Part shown: positions 20,180-31,539 of the stretch, one piece after another
Layout of the letters: each line of letters begins with the position of its first letter
How positions within the stretch are numbered: position 1 is the first letter of the stretch
Assembly: GCA_963989245.1 (NCBI GenBank)
Contig: OZ022341.1
Location: forward strand, 61,502,233 to 61,566,232
DNA length: 64,000 nt
From: Nansenia antarctica
Taxonomy: Eukaryota; Chordata; Actinopteri; Argentiniformes; Microstomatidae
Reading direction: 5' to 3'
Program-made: the position numbers and the translations under genes
Notes under the pieces: generated by a model
Seen by the model: the letters and a program-made list of their open reading frames with translations, nothing else
What the model was told of the DNA's origin: nothing
Database searches by the model: none

Positions 20180-20762
20180 TGTGCCTGTCCAAATGCTTCG
20201 TGCTTCGTACTGGAAGTGCCGTGATGCTCCGGGCCGGTCGCCAGGAGGCTCCCCCTCGGAGGGGGGTCCTGTTACGGCTGGGCCTTCACACACACCCTCC
20301 CCCGCCCCCACAGCTCGAGCACCCGCCCCCACAGCTCGAGCACAGCGTGCTCTCCGCCGCAGGTGAGGCTTGTCCCCACTAATTAGATCATCAGCCAAAC
20401 CTGCACACCTGTCTCCACTCCCAATCAACCCTCTGCCAACATCTACCCTGGACTTCCCTTCACTCATCGTCAGTTCTTCCCTAAGAATGGCCTGGCAAGT
20501 ATTACCTGTTACCAGTCGTGTACTTAGCTCTTGAGACTATTATTGTGATTATCGTATTAGCCTACTGTAGAGACTTACCCTGTTTCTCTGTTCCTCTACA
20601 GCTCACGCCAGCCACTACCCCAGCCCGCCAGGCTGAAACCCCCGGACTCATCTTCCCTGTTTTTCCACCCCCCCTTCACTGTAAATAAATACCCTACGGG
20701 GCTTCACAGTATTCCGTCTCCATTGTCGTGTCCTTGAGCCCCCTCGCCCCCGTGTCATAACA
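20180..20762 (+). mobile_element. 5'-truncated Gypsy with complete 3' LTR
   Basis: The LTR runs 20270-20762 (493 bp), from TGTTACGG to CATAACA. The preceding 90 bp end in a purine-rich GGAGGGGGG tract and encode a Gly/Pro/Arg-rich pol tail (APGRSPGGSPSEGG), so this is the 3' end of an element, not a solo LTR. No target duplication is recognisable, as expected with the left end lost. It is the same family as the LTR pieces at 6.6 and 12 kb. A 20-bp duplication (CCGCCCCCACAGCTCGAGCA) is present near 20300-20343. Confidence 0.83.
20495..20601 (+). other. GC-AG intron-like segment within the LTR
   Basis: This 107-bp segment starts GCAAGT (a classic GC-type donor after CTG) and ends with the pyrimidine tract TGTTTCTCTGTTCCTCTACAG. 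It is precisely absent from the sibling LTR at 12068/12069. It therefore looks like an intron inside the LTR transcript. Confidence 0.75.
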
Positions 20763-20814
20763 GTGTTGATCTTTTCTGGGAGTAAAGGTTTCCTAGAACA
20801 TACCCAGCCATCCC

Positions 20815-20945
20815 CTTGTCTCGAGACATCTTAAGACACATTTGTCAAGACGTCTTGAGACACGTCTAAGGACGTGTCTATAGACATGGGTCTTAAGATG
20901 TCTTGAGATGTCTTGGAAATATGAAGATGTCTTAAGATTTACAGA
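20815..20945. repeat. Cluster of AGACGTCTTGAGAC-type inverted motifs
   Basis: About ten short repeats of GAGACATCTTAAGAC, AGACGTCTTGAGAC and AAGATGTCTTGAGATG in both orientations resemble subterminal repeats of CACTA/EnSpm-like transposons. No open terminal inverted repeat could be fixed. Confidence 0.55.
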
Positions 20946-21294
20946 AATGGCAGAAAAAATACAACACCCAGAATGCAGTGGGGTTCTCCCCCTTTCCAAG
21001 GCCACTCCCCATGCCTCTTATTGGACCAGAGCAGAGCACCCACAGGCCACTCTGATTGGACCAGAGCACAGCTAGTGTGTATAACATTATTATTACCCAT
21101 TTAAAACCTAAAATGTAATGATAGAAAGCTGGTTGAAAATGGGTGAAGCAGTCTTTTAACTGCGAGGGCAGAGTAGCCTCCGCACTATAGTCTCACCAAA
21201 CAAGAGAAAATCTACTTCAAAGCCCATTGCACACCGTTTCACACCACTTTGAGGAAACATTCAAGTCATTAATATCTGTATTTTTTCGATTGCA

Positions 21295-21883
21295 GATACA
21301 GCATGTTCAATGCTCTCAAGAAACGGGCCGAGAGGAAGATCCTGCCAACCTCCACAGAGGCTGAAGTGAAAAATGTGGTTCCTAGAGCCACCAAGCTTGC
21401 TTTCAAGCATATGGGAGGGAACGGGAGGGAACTGAATGAGTCGTGCCACAGCATGACAGCCGTTTTTCTGTTGCCGTGGCACAAGGCAGTGCAAAGTGCT
21501 AAAGATGCACAGACCGCAGAAGTTAACGCTGTTAAAGACAATGATTTATGATTTTACTTAGATTTTTGTACAGTTTTTAAATTATTTGTTACATAAACGG
21601 CTGTCATGTTCTGAACTCAGAACAGCAGGCAGAGAGAGACCAACAAGAGGCCCAACTTAAATTAATGAAGCAGCTGGAGGACGAATTACAAGGTGTCAAA
21701 GACGAGCAGCTTGGCTTCAAAGCAGAAGTCGAAAACTCACATCAGGGACTGAGCCTGAAACTGGAAAATTCTGCTCAGCAAATTCAGATGTCCCTTATGA
21801 GGTTCCAGCTGCTCATAGATCTAGCTTCACAGCGAGGACAAGCCCCTGGACCCCTGGCTGATGCTATGCGAGTGGAACCTTAA
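21295..21883 (+). pseudogene. Unidentified gene fragment, two exon-like blocks with coiled coil
   Basis: Block 1 (about 21297-21551) follows an acceptor (TTTTTTCGATTGCAG) and encodes a basic 82-residue frame from ATG 21303. Block 2 begins after CTGAACTCAG at about 21622 and encodes a predicted coiled coil (ERDQQEAQLKLMKQLEDELQ, EVENSHQGLSLKLENSAQQ) ending EP and TAA at 21883. I do not recognise it. The CACTA-like repeats just upstream suggest a transposon accessory gene. A LINE fragment takes over from about 21860. Confidence 0.4.
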
Positions 21884-22594
21884 GTGGGACCTTAAGTGGG
21901 AGCGGAACACCGAGGCCCTCATGAAGAAGGCCCAGAAGAGGATGTTCTTCCTCCGGCAGCTGAGGAAATTCAGGCTGCCGAGGTCCATGATGGTCCAGTT
22001 TTACACGGCCATCATAGAGTCCATCCTCACCCACTCCATCATCACCTGGTTCCCTGCTGCAACGACCAAGGACAAGGCCAAGTTGCAGCGGGTGATACGT
22101 TCAGCAGAGAGGGTGATCGGCTGTCCCTTGCCCTCTCTCAACTCCCTGCATGACACCAGGGATCTGAGGAGGGCAAGGAAGATCATGGCCGACCCCTTCC
22201 ACCCCGGCCACGGCCTCCTCACCCTGCTTCCCTCTGGAAGAAGGTTGCGGCTGCCTAAGACATTAAAGGCCCGCCACAGGCTCAGTTTCTTCCCCTCAGC
22301 TGCCAGGCTGCTAAATGACTCTGGCTTCCCCCTCCCCCCCGCCTCCAAGCCTGCCCAGGACTGAACATGCACTGGACCTGAAATAACTCTGCACTGCACT
22401 TTATATACAGCACTATCCATGCACTGTCTGTCCTGTGTTTGTCCTGTTTTTGCCTGTTTTTGCATTTGTATTTGTACTTGTTTTGTTCATGTAGCCTATA
22501 TGTGAAAAAAGCATAAATGCACCTTCTGTAAATGCCAAAACAAATTCCTATACGTGTCAAGCATAATGGCAATAAACGTTATCTGAATCTGAAT
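21860..22594 (+). mobile_element. Fish LINE, ORF2 C-terminus and 3' UTR
   Basis: The frame 21861-22364 encodes WERNTEALMKKAQKRMFFLR, VQFYTAIIESILTHSIITWF and FFPSAARLLND, the standard C-terminal thumb region of a fish Rex/jockey-group LINE. It ends TGA at about 22362. The 3' UTR continues to AATAAACGTTATC with a (TCTGAA)n tail at about 22580-22594. 5' truncation near 21860 is the usual result of incomplete reverse transcription. Confidence 0.85.
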
Positions 22595-22641
22595 CATGCT
22601 GTGGCATGACTCGTTCAGTTCCCTCCCGTTCCCTCCCATAT
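22595..22641 (-). repeat. Inverted copy of 47 bp from the exon at 21.41 kb
   Basis: The sequence is the reverse complement of 21409-21455 with about two mismatches. It carries the distinctive GGGAGGGAACGGGAGGGAAC. It begins directly after the LINE tail, so the LINE is bracketed by inverted copies of the same exon piece. Confidence 0.82.
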
Positions 22642-22648
22642 TTTATAA

Positions 22649-22945
22649 AAATGAAATTGTATATACCGTAATAATTCAATATATTTAATAATATAATATA
22701 TTTGTTATATATGCATTCTATTTATTTAATTAATATGTATTATACTATTTACTTGTTTTAATATTTAATGATTTGTTACATATTTAAAAAGATAAAAATG
22801 AAATTGTATATAATAATTTAATATATTTAATAATATAATATATTTGATATATATTTATTTTATTTATTTAATTAATTAATATTTATTATACTATTTACTT
22901 GTTTTCATATTTAATACACTGTATTTACTTGTATTAAACTATTTT
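22649..22945. repeat. AT-rich tandem duplication, period about 147 bp
   Basis: ATGAAATTGTATATA...TATACTATTTACTTGTTTT occurs twice, starting at 22651 and 22798. It is almost pure A/T with TTTAATTAATTAAT cores. No coding potential. Confidence 0.8.
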
Positions 22946-22953
22946 GTACTTTT

Positions 22954-24267
22954 CTATTTAATTGTACTTGTATTAAATGTTTTAAGCTGGGTGCTCTGCT
23001 CTTCCTTTGTCTGAATCTCCTCCTTTTGCTTTCTGATCTGCTCCTCAAAGGCAGACACCCTCTCCTGCAGCACCTCCTTCTCCTGGAAGCTCTCTTGATT
23101 TTCCCTGGTCAGCAGCTCCTCTCTAACCTGTGCTTCATTCTCAGCCTTCTTCAGAGAGGCACCCACACTCTCAATCTGACTCTTCAGATCTTGGATTTCC
23201 CTCTGCAGAATCTCCTCCTGAACAGAGCTCTCGTTGTGCTTCCTAGACAGCTGCTGTTCATGGGTCTGGATCTCCTCTTCAGCTCTCCTCATTGACACAA
23301 CCAGGCTTTGCACCTCCTCTTTCAGGCTGCCGATCTGCAGGTGTTCATAATCAATTCATGAATTAGCTATAACAGTATAATAGTTAAATGGAAGAGATGC
23401 CAAGTTAGATGGAAATACAAATACACTACATGGCTGATATTATGGGTGTGAAACAGGTGTGAATCAACCCTTAGAATTACATAAGGGTATACTGGTATAT
23501 CTTGAGGACCATCTTAGATTTACAATGGCAACTCAAAGAGGCGCAAGTTACAGTGGGGTGCAAAAATGTGGGCACCCCTGGTTTAAATGTCTGTTACAAT
23601 TATTCTCCAAGTGATTGAAAGCAAACCTGAACACTAAATGCTACAGTTAAACATGACACCTTTCTGCAAATTTTAAAGCAAATGTTAAAGTTTCTTTTTT
23701 ATAAATGCTAAAAAAAAGTTTGGGAAATAAACAGATCCTGTATGACATCAGATACAATGTCATATGATGAAGGTTAATATCTGTTTGATATGGGACAAAG
23801 AGATGACATCTAGTTAGTTGTAAACAAACACCTTCTGAGCGGTGGCATGTTGGAGCTCCATCTGTAGGTGGCCGTGTTGAGCACTACACTCCTCCTGAGC
23901 CTGCACCTGGGCCTCGGTCAGCCTCTCCACCTCAGCCTCCATTCTGGCCAGCTGCGTGCACACTGTATGCATCTGTCAGAGATAGACAAACACAGAGATC
24001 AGAGGCACGGTGTAACAACACTGAACACTCAGATACAGAAATCTGTAAGGTCGCCACCAGTGAACGAACCAGTGTCTTTTATACCCGTACAAGTCTATAG
24101 TGCTCTGTGAAATGTTTAAACATGTTGTTTTTTGTTTACCACGACTGTTCTTTTGTGCATGTGTCTCACCTGGGCTGAGAGTGTGCCATTCTCTTCTGTG
24201 AGCTGATCCACCTTGCGCTCTGAGTGAGATGTGTTGGTTTTCAAGTCCTGGCACTGCTTTAAAAGCC
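22954..24267 (-). CDS. Three exons of a large coiled-coil protein (partial gene)
   Basis: Minus-strand exons with good borders: 24170-24267, 23832-23972 (47 codons, phase 0) and 23334 down to a stop at about 22954. They encode a continuous heptad-rich rod: KVDQLTEENGTLSAQ, LARMEAEVERLTEAQVQ, then EEVQSLVVSMRRAEEEIQ and REIQDLKSQIESVGASL. Gln/Glu content and helix length suggest a cytoskeletal or centrosomal/NuMA-like coiled coil, but I cannot name it. The end (TFNTSTIK) runs into AT-rich repeat, so the true exon end may be lost. No stop interrupts the exons. Confidence 0.55.
23550..23800. mobile_element. Tc1/mariner-like MITE fragment
   Basis: It begins TACAGTGGGGTGCAAAAATG followed by TGGGCACCCC, the terminal repeat pattern of a widespread fish Tc1-like MITE. 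The matching right terminal repeat is not visible. It lies in an intron of the coiled-coil gene. Confidence 0.5.
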
Positions 24268-24989
24268 CTATAACAGAGCCCTATTGATAGCCATCTATGA
24301 GCAATCAAATTTCTTACAAGATGCAACTCAATGCGCTTCACACAATGAACATGAGCAATGCACTATATATAAGATGATGACCAAGGGTCTTTCTGCTGCT
24401 GACCAAGGGGCTGAGTCCAGTTGATGGGGCCCAATTTTCTTTTAGACTCTGTAGGCTACTGTATTTGTTTATTAAGACTTACATAAATATGATATATTGT
24501 CTGAATTTGTCTTGTTTTATCAAATGTTCCAATTATTTTCATTTCTTGTGCTGGTTTATTGTGAACAACATGTAAAATTGCAGGAAACTAGCACAAATAA
24601 TTGTGTGGGAGAGAGGGGCCGCCGCTAACGTGCACAGTTTTGGGTCGCTCCACCACCAAAACATCTCACTCCAAACTTTTGGTGAAACTTGGCAGCCCTG
24701 CTGGTACATAATTAAGGTGAACCGATCGAATGGGACTTTTTTGCGGAGGATTTGGACTCTCCTATGGAGAATATACGAAGGTGCATTCTCATGCATGCCT
24801 GGGTAACATGCCAGTCAGTCACAGCCACATGAGTTGTCTAATAACTTAATCATTAACTTACTTAACCATTTAGATTTGAACCTGTTGCCTTCGTATGCAC
24901 TGGTGCTATCAAAAGTAGAGCTATAGAAATGACTAGATTATACTTTAATCATGTTCTATTGATCAATGATACTAAAAAATCGAATGCAC

Positions 24990-25140
24990 GCTAATGTGGT
25001 TGTTCGCCCTGTCTCCCTTGTAATGTCCAGGTCAAAACTTGATGGCGCAGTAGAGCAAATAAAGCAACACGAAGCTTCGGCCCATGTGTGACCCAATTGG
25101 ATGGAAAGCTTCAACAGTTCATGAAGCTTCATCTCGCCAT
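24990..25140. mobile_element. hAT-like non-autonomous fragment
   Basis: This carries the phrase TGATGGCGCAGTAGAGC...GAAGCTTCGG...GGATGGAAAGCTTC, which I recall from non-autonomous DNA repeats in fish. It has GAAGCTTC palindromes. Family assignment is tentative. Confidence 0.35.
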
Positions 25141-25489
25141 CACTACTCAATCCTCAATCAAGGGTGGAGGGAGGATAAAAGCCTGGGAGACACTCAGTAT
25201 CCTAGTTTTGTACTTTGTGTTTATTAATGAATTAGGTTCATAGTTGTTTAGTCTTAGTTGTATTTGATTGGTTACTTAGATTAGATTGCCACTAGGCCTG
25301 TTAATTTACTTTATTCTTTATTATAGAGTAGTTTTCAGTTAAGAGTTTCACGGAAACCTGTTTATGTTACCTTTGTACAATAAATCTTGTTTATTTTATA
25401 TTTCCCTTCTCCTCCGATTCTTGCCCCCCTGGTTTTATTTAATTGTTACACCCCGTATCCCCTAGAACACATATGGGGTCGTGACACTG
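25141..25489 (+). repeat. LTR fragment, 3' part
   Basis: CAATCCTCAATCAAG leads to a TATA-like GGATAAAAGCC, AATAAATC (about 25379) and the terminus GGTCGTGACA at 25489. The 5' portion of the same LTR family occurs in reverse at 36300-36492, where the TCAATCCTCAATCAAGG and GATAAAAGCCTGGGAGA blocks recur. Confidence 0.65.
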
Positions 25490-25739
25490 GTTATTAGTAT
25501 GGCACTAATACTAGCCACTCACACAGTTCACGCCAAGAGAACATCAGCAACAGTCCATTCACATCAACACACGTAATCCTTTTCCCCTGTCTCTCCTCTC
25601 ACTCTCTCACCTAAACCCAGTTTTTTTTTAAAGGGTACAACAGCCAATCCCATGACTAGTTCGCTCATCAGCTAACCCACTTCAGCTGTGTCTAATCAAC
25701 ATGCCTGCGAACTTCCCATCCTATTATTAGGTCCCGTTT

Positions 25740-26170
25740 GGTCTCGTGACATTTAGATCAAAAGTTAGATCAGGTTTAAATATTTGTACTACAAACCGAC
25801 CCAGATATTCTTGTTTTTCGAGTGAATCGTGGCTCAAAAGAATCAGTATATCTGACACTGATATTGCCTTATCCAGGCTATCTTGTTTGTTCTCCATCAG
25901 CTGGAAAGGATTCTGTTGAAGCACTTGGGGATCTACTTGCCCAATATACAGGCGATGAGCTTATTATAACTGGTGATTTTAACTTAAATGTGTTTAATTC
26001 AATCTCAGAGGTTAGTGGGAACCTAAACCTAACTCAATTGTTAGTTGAGACCCACTAGGCCTGATTTCAAGGACAGCTCAAAGTGTTGATTGATTGATCT
26101 GATTTTCAGCAATACATTTGACAAAATTGTAGCCAGTGGAGTATTTGAATTAGGTTTATTTCGTATTTGA
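25740..26170 (+). mobile_element. Degenerate L2-like LINE endonuclease fragment
   Basis: A decayed frame contains SAGKDSVEALGDLLAQYTGD followed by ELIITGDFNLNVF and LNLTQLLVETH. This is the GDxN endonuclease motif region as in the L2 element at 48.6 kb. Several stops and shifts mark it as old. Confidence 0.65.
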
Positions 26171-26374
26171 ATTAGGTAGGTATCAGAATCATTCGCTTAG
26201 AAAATAACAAATCTCATGTGGTCTTGAGAAGAAATCTCAAACATTTTAATGAGCAATCTTTCTTGGCAGGTTTTACTCAGAAGTAGAATTGATGTCATGT
26301 TACTATAAGTTCAATGATGCTCAACTGGCATTGGACTTCTTCAATGAATCAACTCAGTTGACCTAGGTACAGAG

Positions 26375-26628
26375 GAACGGCTGTAAATATGTTTTTATTG
26401 GCGTACAGCACGGCTCAGCAACGTCACTGACGTGCTGAGCGAGTCTTTTCTAAATAATAAAGAACAAGTACAGTCTCCTTCACTCTCCCGGGGGAACAAA
26501 CACACACAGGTTAAATAGACCAGCAGGATAACGAGTCTGATTACTGACACCTGTCCGTAATCAGCACGTCATCCATCCCCCATTGACAGTCTGGCTCCCT
26601 CTGCAGGCCAGAACGCGCCATGCTCCCC
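26375..26628 (-). repeat. Probable LTR fragment
   Basis: The minus strand starts TGTGGGGAGCATGGCGCG, has a TATA-like TCTATTTAACC and a polyadenylation-type CTTTATTATTTAG, and ends in a GCTGTACGCC region. It is recognised by LTR-like architecture only. No internal region or partner was found. Confidence 0.45.
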
Positions 26629-26639
26629 ACAGTTGTTAA

Positions 26640-28474
26640 CGGCCCGTGACCATTGGACACTACTTTACAGATATGTTTGCACCGTACATCCTTTCATGGT
26701 TTGCTTCGGTTGCACCTGATTGGTCTAAATATAATGCTACTAAAGGACACATGTAAAATGAAAGATTTGGAAAATCACCTTGATGACACTTAATTTTCTA
26801 TGGAATTTGCATATTTTACCCCAGATTGTCATGGTAAGAAGAAAACTATTGGGTTTTCATCCTTGAAACCTATTAAATTGGATTCCCTGACCCCAGAAAT
26901 GTACAGTTTGACACCAAATGTGTAATTATAGCTATAACAGTAGCAAATATAGGGGGTGTGGTAATTGCCAATGGACTCTGATGTATTGTTGGCGGCCATT
27001 TTGAAAAAAAAGCAGATCTCACTTGTGTCTTTGGATAAAAGTTGTTCTATGACCCTAAGGTACTTGCATGCCAAAGGGGACATTTGTTGCATGAACTGAA
27101 GTCAAAAGTTGTTAACAGCCTCTACTATAAAGATCAATCTTCATTTCGACAGTTTGACTCTTCAGGGCTCTTTATGTCTGCGTGCACGCGCCCATATCGA
27201 GGATTTCTAAGCCGGTGTTCTGTGAACACTCATGACACAAGCCTGATCCTCGTTCGAGGAATCACCTGAGGCTTGAATTCCAATCCCGAGTTGCCTGATC
27301 GCAGGATTTATTTTTATCGCCGATATACTAATCAACTTTAGTGGAATGGCCCCCACGTGTTGTCAACACAGGATTAGTGGATATAATATCATGTGAAATC
27401 CAAGTCAATTAAAATAAACAATTTTCATTCCATTTTAGGCAAGACAAAAACATGTTTAACAAATAAATGTTATTTGAGAGGCGCGATGCATACTAAATTT
27501 GGGAAGTAAAAACACACACGGAAATCTGTGTTTCATTATGCATCCATCAGGAGCAAAGAGTTAACAGTATGCACCCCTCAGGAGTAAAGACTTAACAGAA
27601 TAAGTGCTGAATATTCACACTTTTAAAAATGCAATTTCCTTCCCCATCTGTGCTTTCTAACTTCAATTCAATAGTAAATGAATCCATTACTCATGTGTAA
27701 CGTTGGTAGAAATGGACCAATAATGATTAAATAAAGCTACTGTGCTTGACTTGACTTGCTTATAGCCTACCCTTTACCCACTTCTCCCCCTTCTCCCCCA
27801 TATCATCTAGTTGGTGTGTCAGCTACACACATTGTGGCTAATGTCCACACAGCATGAGCTCCGGGTGCGTAGAGTCTGCCATCACCATGTGTGCCTCCCC
27901 GCACACACAACACCCCCCTGTGGAAAACACAGACCCAACTGCTCAGGGAATATGATGGAGAGAGAGAAGCTGGCTAATTCATTATAGTAGGAAGGCTGTA
28001 TGAGTGAAACAAAGACCTTTTCTCTATCTTTATCTCTTTTTCTCTCTATTTAGCTGTGTGTCTCCGAGTGTTTGTGGTTGAGACATGTTTTTCATTATTT
28101 GCTAGTTTAATTATGCAGTGTGAAGGGTGGTGATTTGTAATTGTTTAAGCTGGTGGAACAACCAACTACACCAACACCCGTTATGATAATGGGTAGATAA
28201 AGGGTGGGTCGGTGTTGTCCTTGACTGATGGTCCACGGGGATTGGGGATGGAGGCGGGTTGTGACACTGACACATTGGGCATAATTTTACTGAAACAGCA
28301 AAACACAAGAAAAACATTTCACTCACTCAGCAGCAGGGATAATAGGGCTCTAAAAGATTCACAAAACCATACCCATAGCCATGTGTGTGTGTGTGTCACT
28401 ACTCATATGCATATTTGCAATGTGCAAGCATGGGCAGACTACACCTTTCTGGAATGGAGTGCAATAATGCAGTT
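26640..28474. other. Non-coding, no gene recognised
   Basis: AT-rich sequence with short insignificant frames, a (GT)n run at about 28383 and a C-rich patch at 27890-27925. Nothing I can name. Confidence 0.5.
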
Positions 28475-28912
28475 TATACAACAGTTAGTTCCGACCAAGT
28501 AATTTGATTGGACAAGAGGCATTCCATGAGTGCTGATATACAGTATAACAGCACTGGGACATTTAACTATATGTATCACTCCGCCGCACAGATGTTCTAC
28601 TAAATGACCGTTAATTAGACTACATGTTTGTGTTCAGGTTACTAGGCAACAGTCCATTTGAAGTTCAGTTGTGGAACAATTTTTTGTTTATTTTTATGAT
28701 TAAATAAACAAACAAAGCATAATCTGTTGTCGCTTATTACTGTTAACTAATAAATCGCGCTGTAGAACTGTTGTATAAAAGCAATATCACACTTGAGGTC
28801 GTGCTGTTATACTGAATATCAGCACGGCTGTGATTCGGTCGTAGGTACGAGGCCGAGTACAGCCGTGCTGATATTCAGTATAACACACTCCCTCTCGTGT
28901 GATATTGCTTAA
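28475..28912. mobile_element. Compound hairpin MITE, copy 1
   Basis: Part 1 (28475-28778) is bounded by inverted TTATACAACAGTT / AACTGTTGTATAA. Part 2 (28779-28912) is a long palindrome with arms AAGCAATATCACAC and CTGTTATACTGAATATCAGC closing around 28845. The same two-part unit occurs at 61938-62395, and a short piece at 43985-44030. It is a non-autonomous DNA transposon. The superfamily cannot be set. Confidence 0.8.
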
Positions 28913-30190
28913 TTGTCACAATGAGGCTGAGAACTCCATTCTGTAGTTTGTCCACAGAAAGGCTGATCTCGGGTGATGAGTAACCCTCACCGTCTCTGGC
29001 ATTGACAACACACTAGTGATGTAGTGGTTTAGCACCAGAGCCTTGTTCCCATTGTTCTCAAGGAACCAGTGTTGTTATTTTGATAGCTAGTATGTAGCTC
29101 CACAGGAGCCGTCTGTCTTCATGCACTTGTGCTTCTCCTTGGAGGCAGGGGGTGAGGGAGACAACCATATGACTGACAAGGCTGCTTACAGCAACTACAC
29201 TACAGGGAGCACAATGTGCAATGAGATTGTAGCTGGGTGTGGTAAAATCTGCACAAGCTTTTCTCTCCTGCTCCTCTCGATGGACTTACACTGATGGAAC
29301 CATGGGGCAGCCACTGTATCCACTTGAACCCCAGAAGTTGGCTTTCGATTACAGATCAATTGAGCGATGATGCAGTGGACAATAGCACAAAGTACAGTAC
29401 ACACATGCATGTTATCAATAAACCCATCAATGTTTGCTGTAATCTCCATCTCAATGGAAAGAATGGTGATAAGTTACTCCCCCACCCGTGTGGTTATTGA
29501 TTTGGTGACTGGGAAATAAGCAAGCTGTAAGGATGTATCAACCTTTCCTAGCTTATTGCAAGGTTCTTGTCTGTGTTATAATAAATACAAAAATTAAATA
29601 ATTGACAGATACAATTTCATATGTACAATATCTAAAGACCTGCATCACTATACTGGGACGTATTTCGGAATTTCTGGAGCCATCAAATAAAAGCTGACAC
29701 TCTCCTTGAACCTCATAGTACTTGATTTAAAATTCAAACCTTTGGAGTGTAGAGCCAAAAGAAGAAAAATATGCTTCACTGCCCCCAATAAATTCTGGAA
29801 CTTCCTTTTCTAACCAAAACAAAAGAAATACTACTTTAGAGTTAATGGTAACCAAACTGGACCAAAGGACGCTTGCTGTCACTAGTAGAGAGCTTGTTGC
29901 TGCTGAGGGGCCATTATCATTGGTCCTGCTGCCGATCATATACACGCCGAGAGCCTAGCTGCTGCCAGCTGAACTCTTTACCCAACCCAGAAGTACTACC
30001 CATGACATACCTTTCATCAAGACTTCAATCATCTATGACGTCTCTTGCAGGGTATATACAGGAATCTTGAGGTTCATTTCAATACCTTTCTAATACTTTT
30101 TAAAGACCTTGTCAATATTTTTCCAGACCTCACCGCCACTTCGAGCTGTAACCGGTTACATCAGTGACACCTTTAACTTAACAGTTTTAG
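28913..30190. other. Non-coding, no gene recognised
   Basis: No convincing exon, RNA gene or repeat family was seen. Short open frames lack recognisable motifs. Confidence 0.5.
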
Positions 30191-30194
30191 TTTG

Positions 30195-30618
30195 TGTGAC
30201 GGCCCTGGCCCCATATTGTGTCCTGGCCTGTAATAAACATCTGTTTCCCTGTCTGCAGAGAGTACTCCTGCTGGACAGGGTTACCAATCAGTGAAAGGCA
30301 GGTCAGCTGGTGGACAGCTGATTGTGCCCCACCTGGTTCCAGGATCCAGGGCATAAAAGATCTATGCAGGCCTCAGTATTGAGGCCCCCTTCTAGGCACC
30401 ATTATTTTCTATTCTTTGTTTGTTCCTTGTTTCACACCATGCAACACTCACCTCACCACTTTCCACTACACTCACATTACACCACTGATTTACTGACTAC
30501 CACACCTCATCTTATTATTGGCCTCATTTAGTTTACAATAAACATTTTCTTATCATTACTTACTAAGATCGTGTGTGTGTCTCCCGTTTTTGTCATGGTC
30601 ATGAGCCTGGCCGTGACA
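30195..30618 (+). repeat. Solo LTR (Gypsy/ERV-like) with TTTG target duplication
   Basis: The 424-bp unit starts TGTGACGGCC and ends GGCCGTGACA, with short inverted ends. It is flanked by TTTG on both sides (30191-30194 and 30619-30622). It holds a TATA-like GCATAAAAG (about 30350) and AATAAAC (about 30538). With no internal region, it is the product of LTR-LTR recombination. Confidence 0.85.
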
Positions 30619-30867
30619 TTTGCAATAGACTAGACCACGATCATACAACCGAATTTCCGGTTCATCTTTGTTTTTTAATAAAACTAATAAATTCACGAAC
30701 TTTTACTCAAAGTTTTTAGGACTCAAACTCTTTGGACAGAATCTAACTCAGAAAAATACCTACAAAATTCAAGACCTCATAAAATCGTGATAAGACGTTT
30801 TAATACTTATTAAGCGTCTTGATTTCCCCAAAATTGATTTATCAACTTTTAATACTTTTCAAGACAT

Positions 30868-31169
30868 CGCGGATACCCTGTCTTGGTACCAGCCAGATCA
30901 AGGACTCGACTAAGACACACCTCCACCGTAGGATGGGAACAGAGTTTGGTGAAACCATCCATATATTTCCTGATAACAGTGGGAGGCTTCTTCTGTACCC
31001 AGACAACCTTTCAAGGACTGAGCTGGCCAAAACTGCATACTTCTTGAATATAGAACTACAGCATACCAGATCTTTCAGAGGTGATATAACAGAAGCAGCT
31101 TGGATGATAAGAAACGAGATTAAAAAAAAAAAAATCCTTGACAGGAAACAGAACTGGTACACACCTTGA
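30868..31169 (+). pseudogene. Fragment of a fish repeat-encoded protein (unknown class)
   Basis: The open frame encodes STKTHLHRRMGTEFGETIHI, LLLYPDNLSRTELAKTAYF and DITEAAWMIRNEIKK, then a poly-A-like lysine run and stop at 31167-31169. I recall similar YPDNLSRDELAK-type sequences as recurrent fish repeat ORFs, but cannot assign the element. It looks like a single exon without partners. Confidence 0.4.
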
Positions 31170-31539
31170 ATCATCTCGCACACGGTGTGTCCTATTCACA
31201 GGCTGAAGAGATTGACACGGTGTAAGACAGTTGGAAATGTGTAAGTATATAGGTGTCTGAGTTTCGCTGTGCTTGAGCAGCAAAGGATCATGCCTCCAGT
31301 CACTAAGTCAAAGAAGAGGAGCATCAGCCCCAAAGCACTGATGCTACCCACCTACAATTCTGGACAGAGAGTGGGGCCAACAAACAATGTTTAAAATGGA
31401 GGATTTAAAATCCTCGCTGCCGGCCGGTGCGAAATGCATTCTGGGAGGCAGGTCTGTTGTGTATAATGGAGAAGCGTTTTTGAAAATACGGTACGGGTAA
31501 GATACAAATGCGTGACATCCTGTACCGTCCCGGTCTGGT

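Noticed and set aside
27180..27300. tRNA- or SINE-like B-box (GTTCGAGGAATC)
   Set aside because: No matching A-box at proper distance and no cloverleaf could be drawn.
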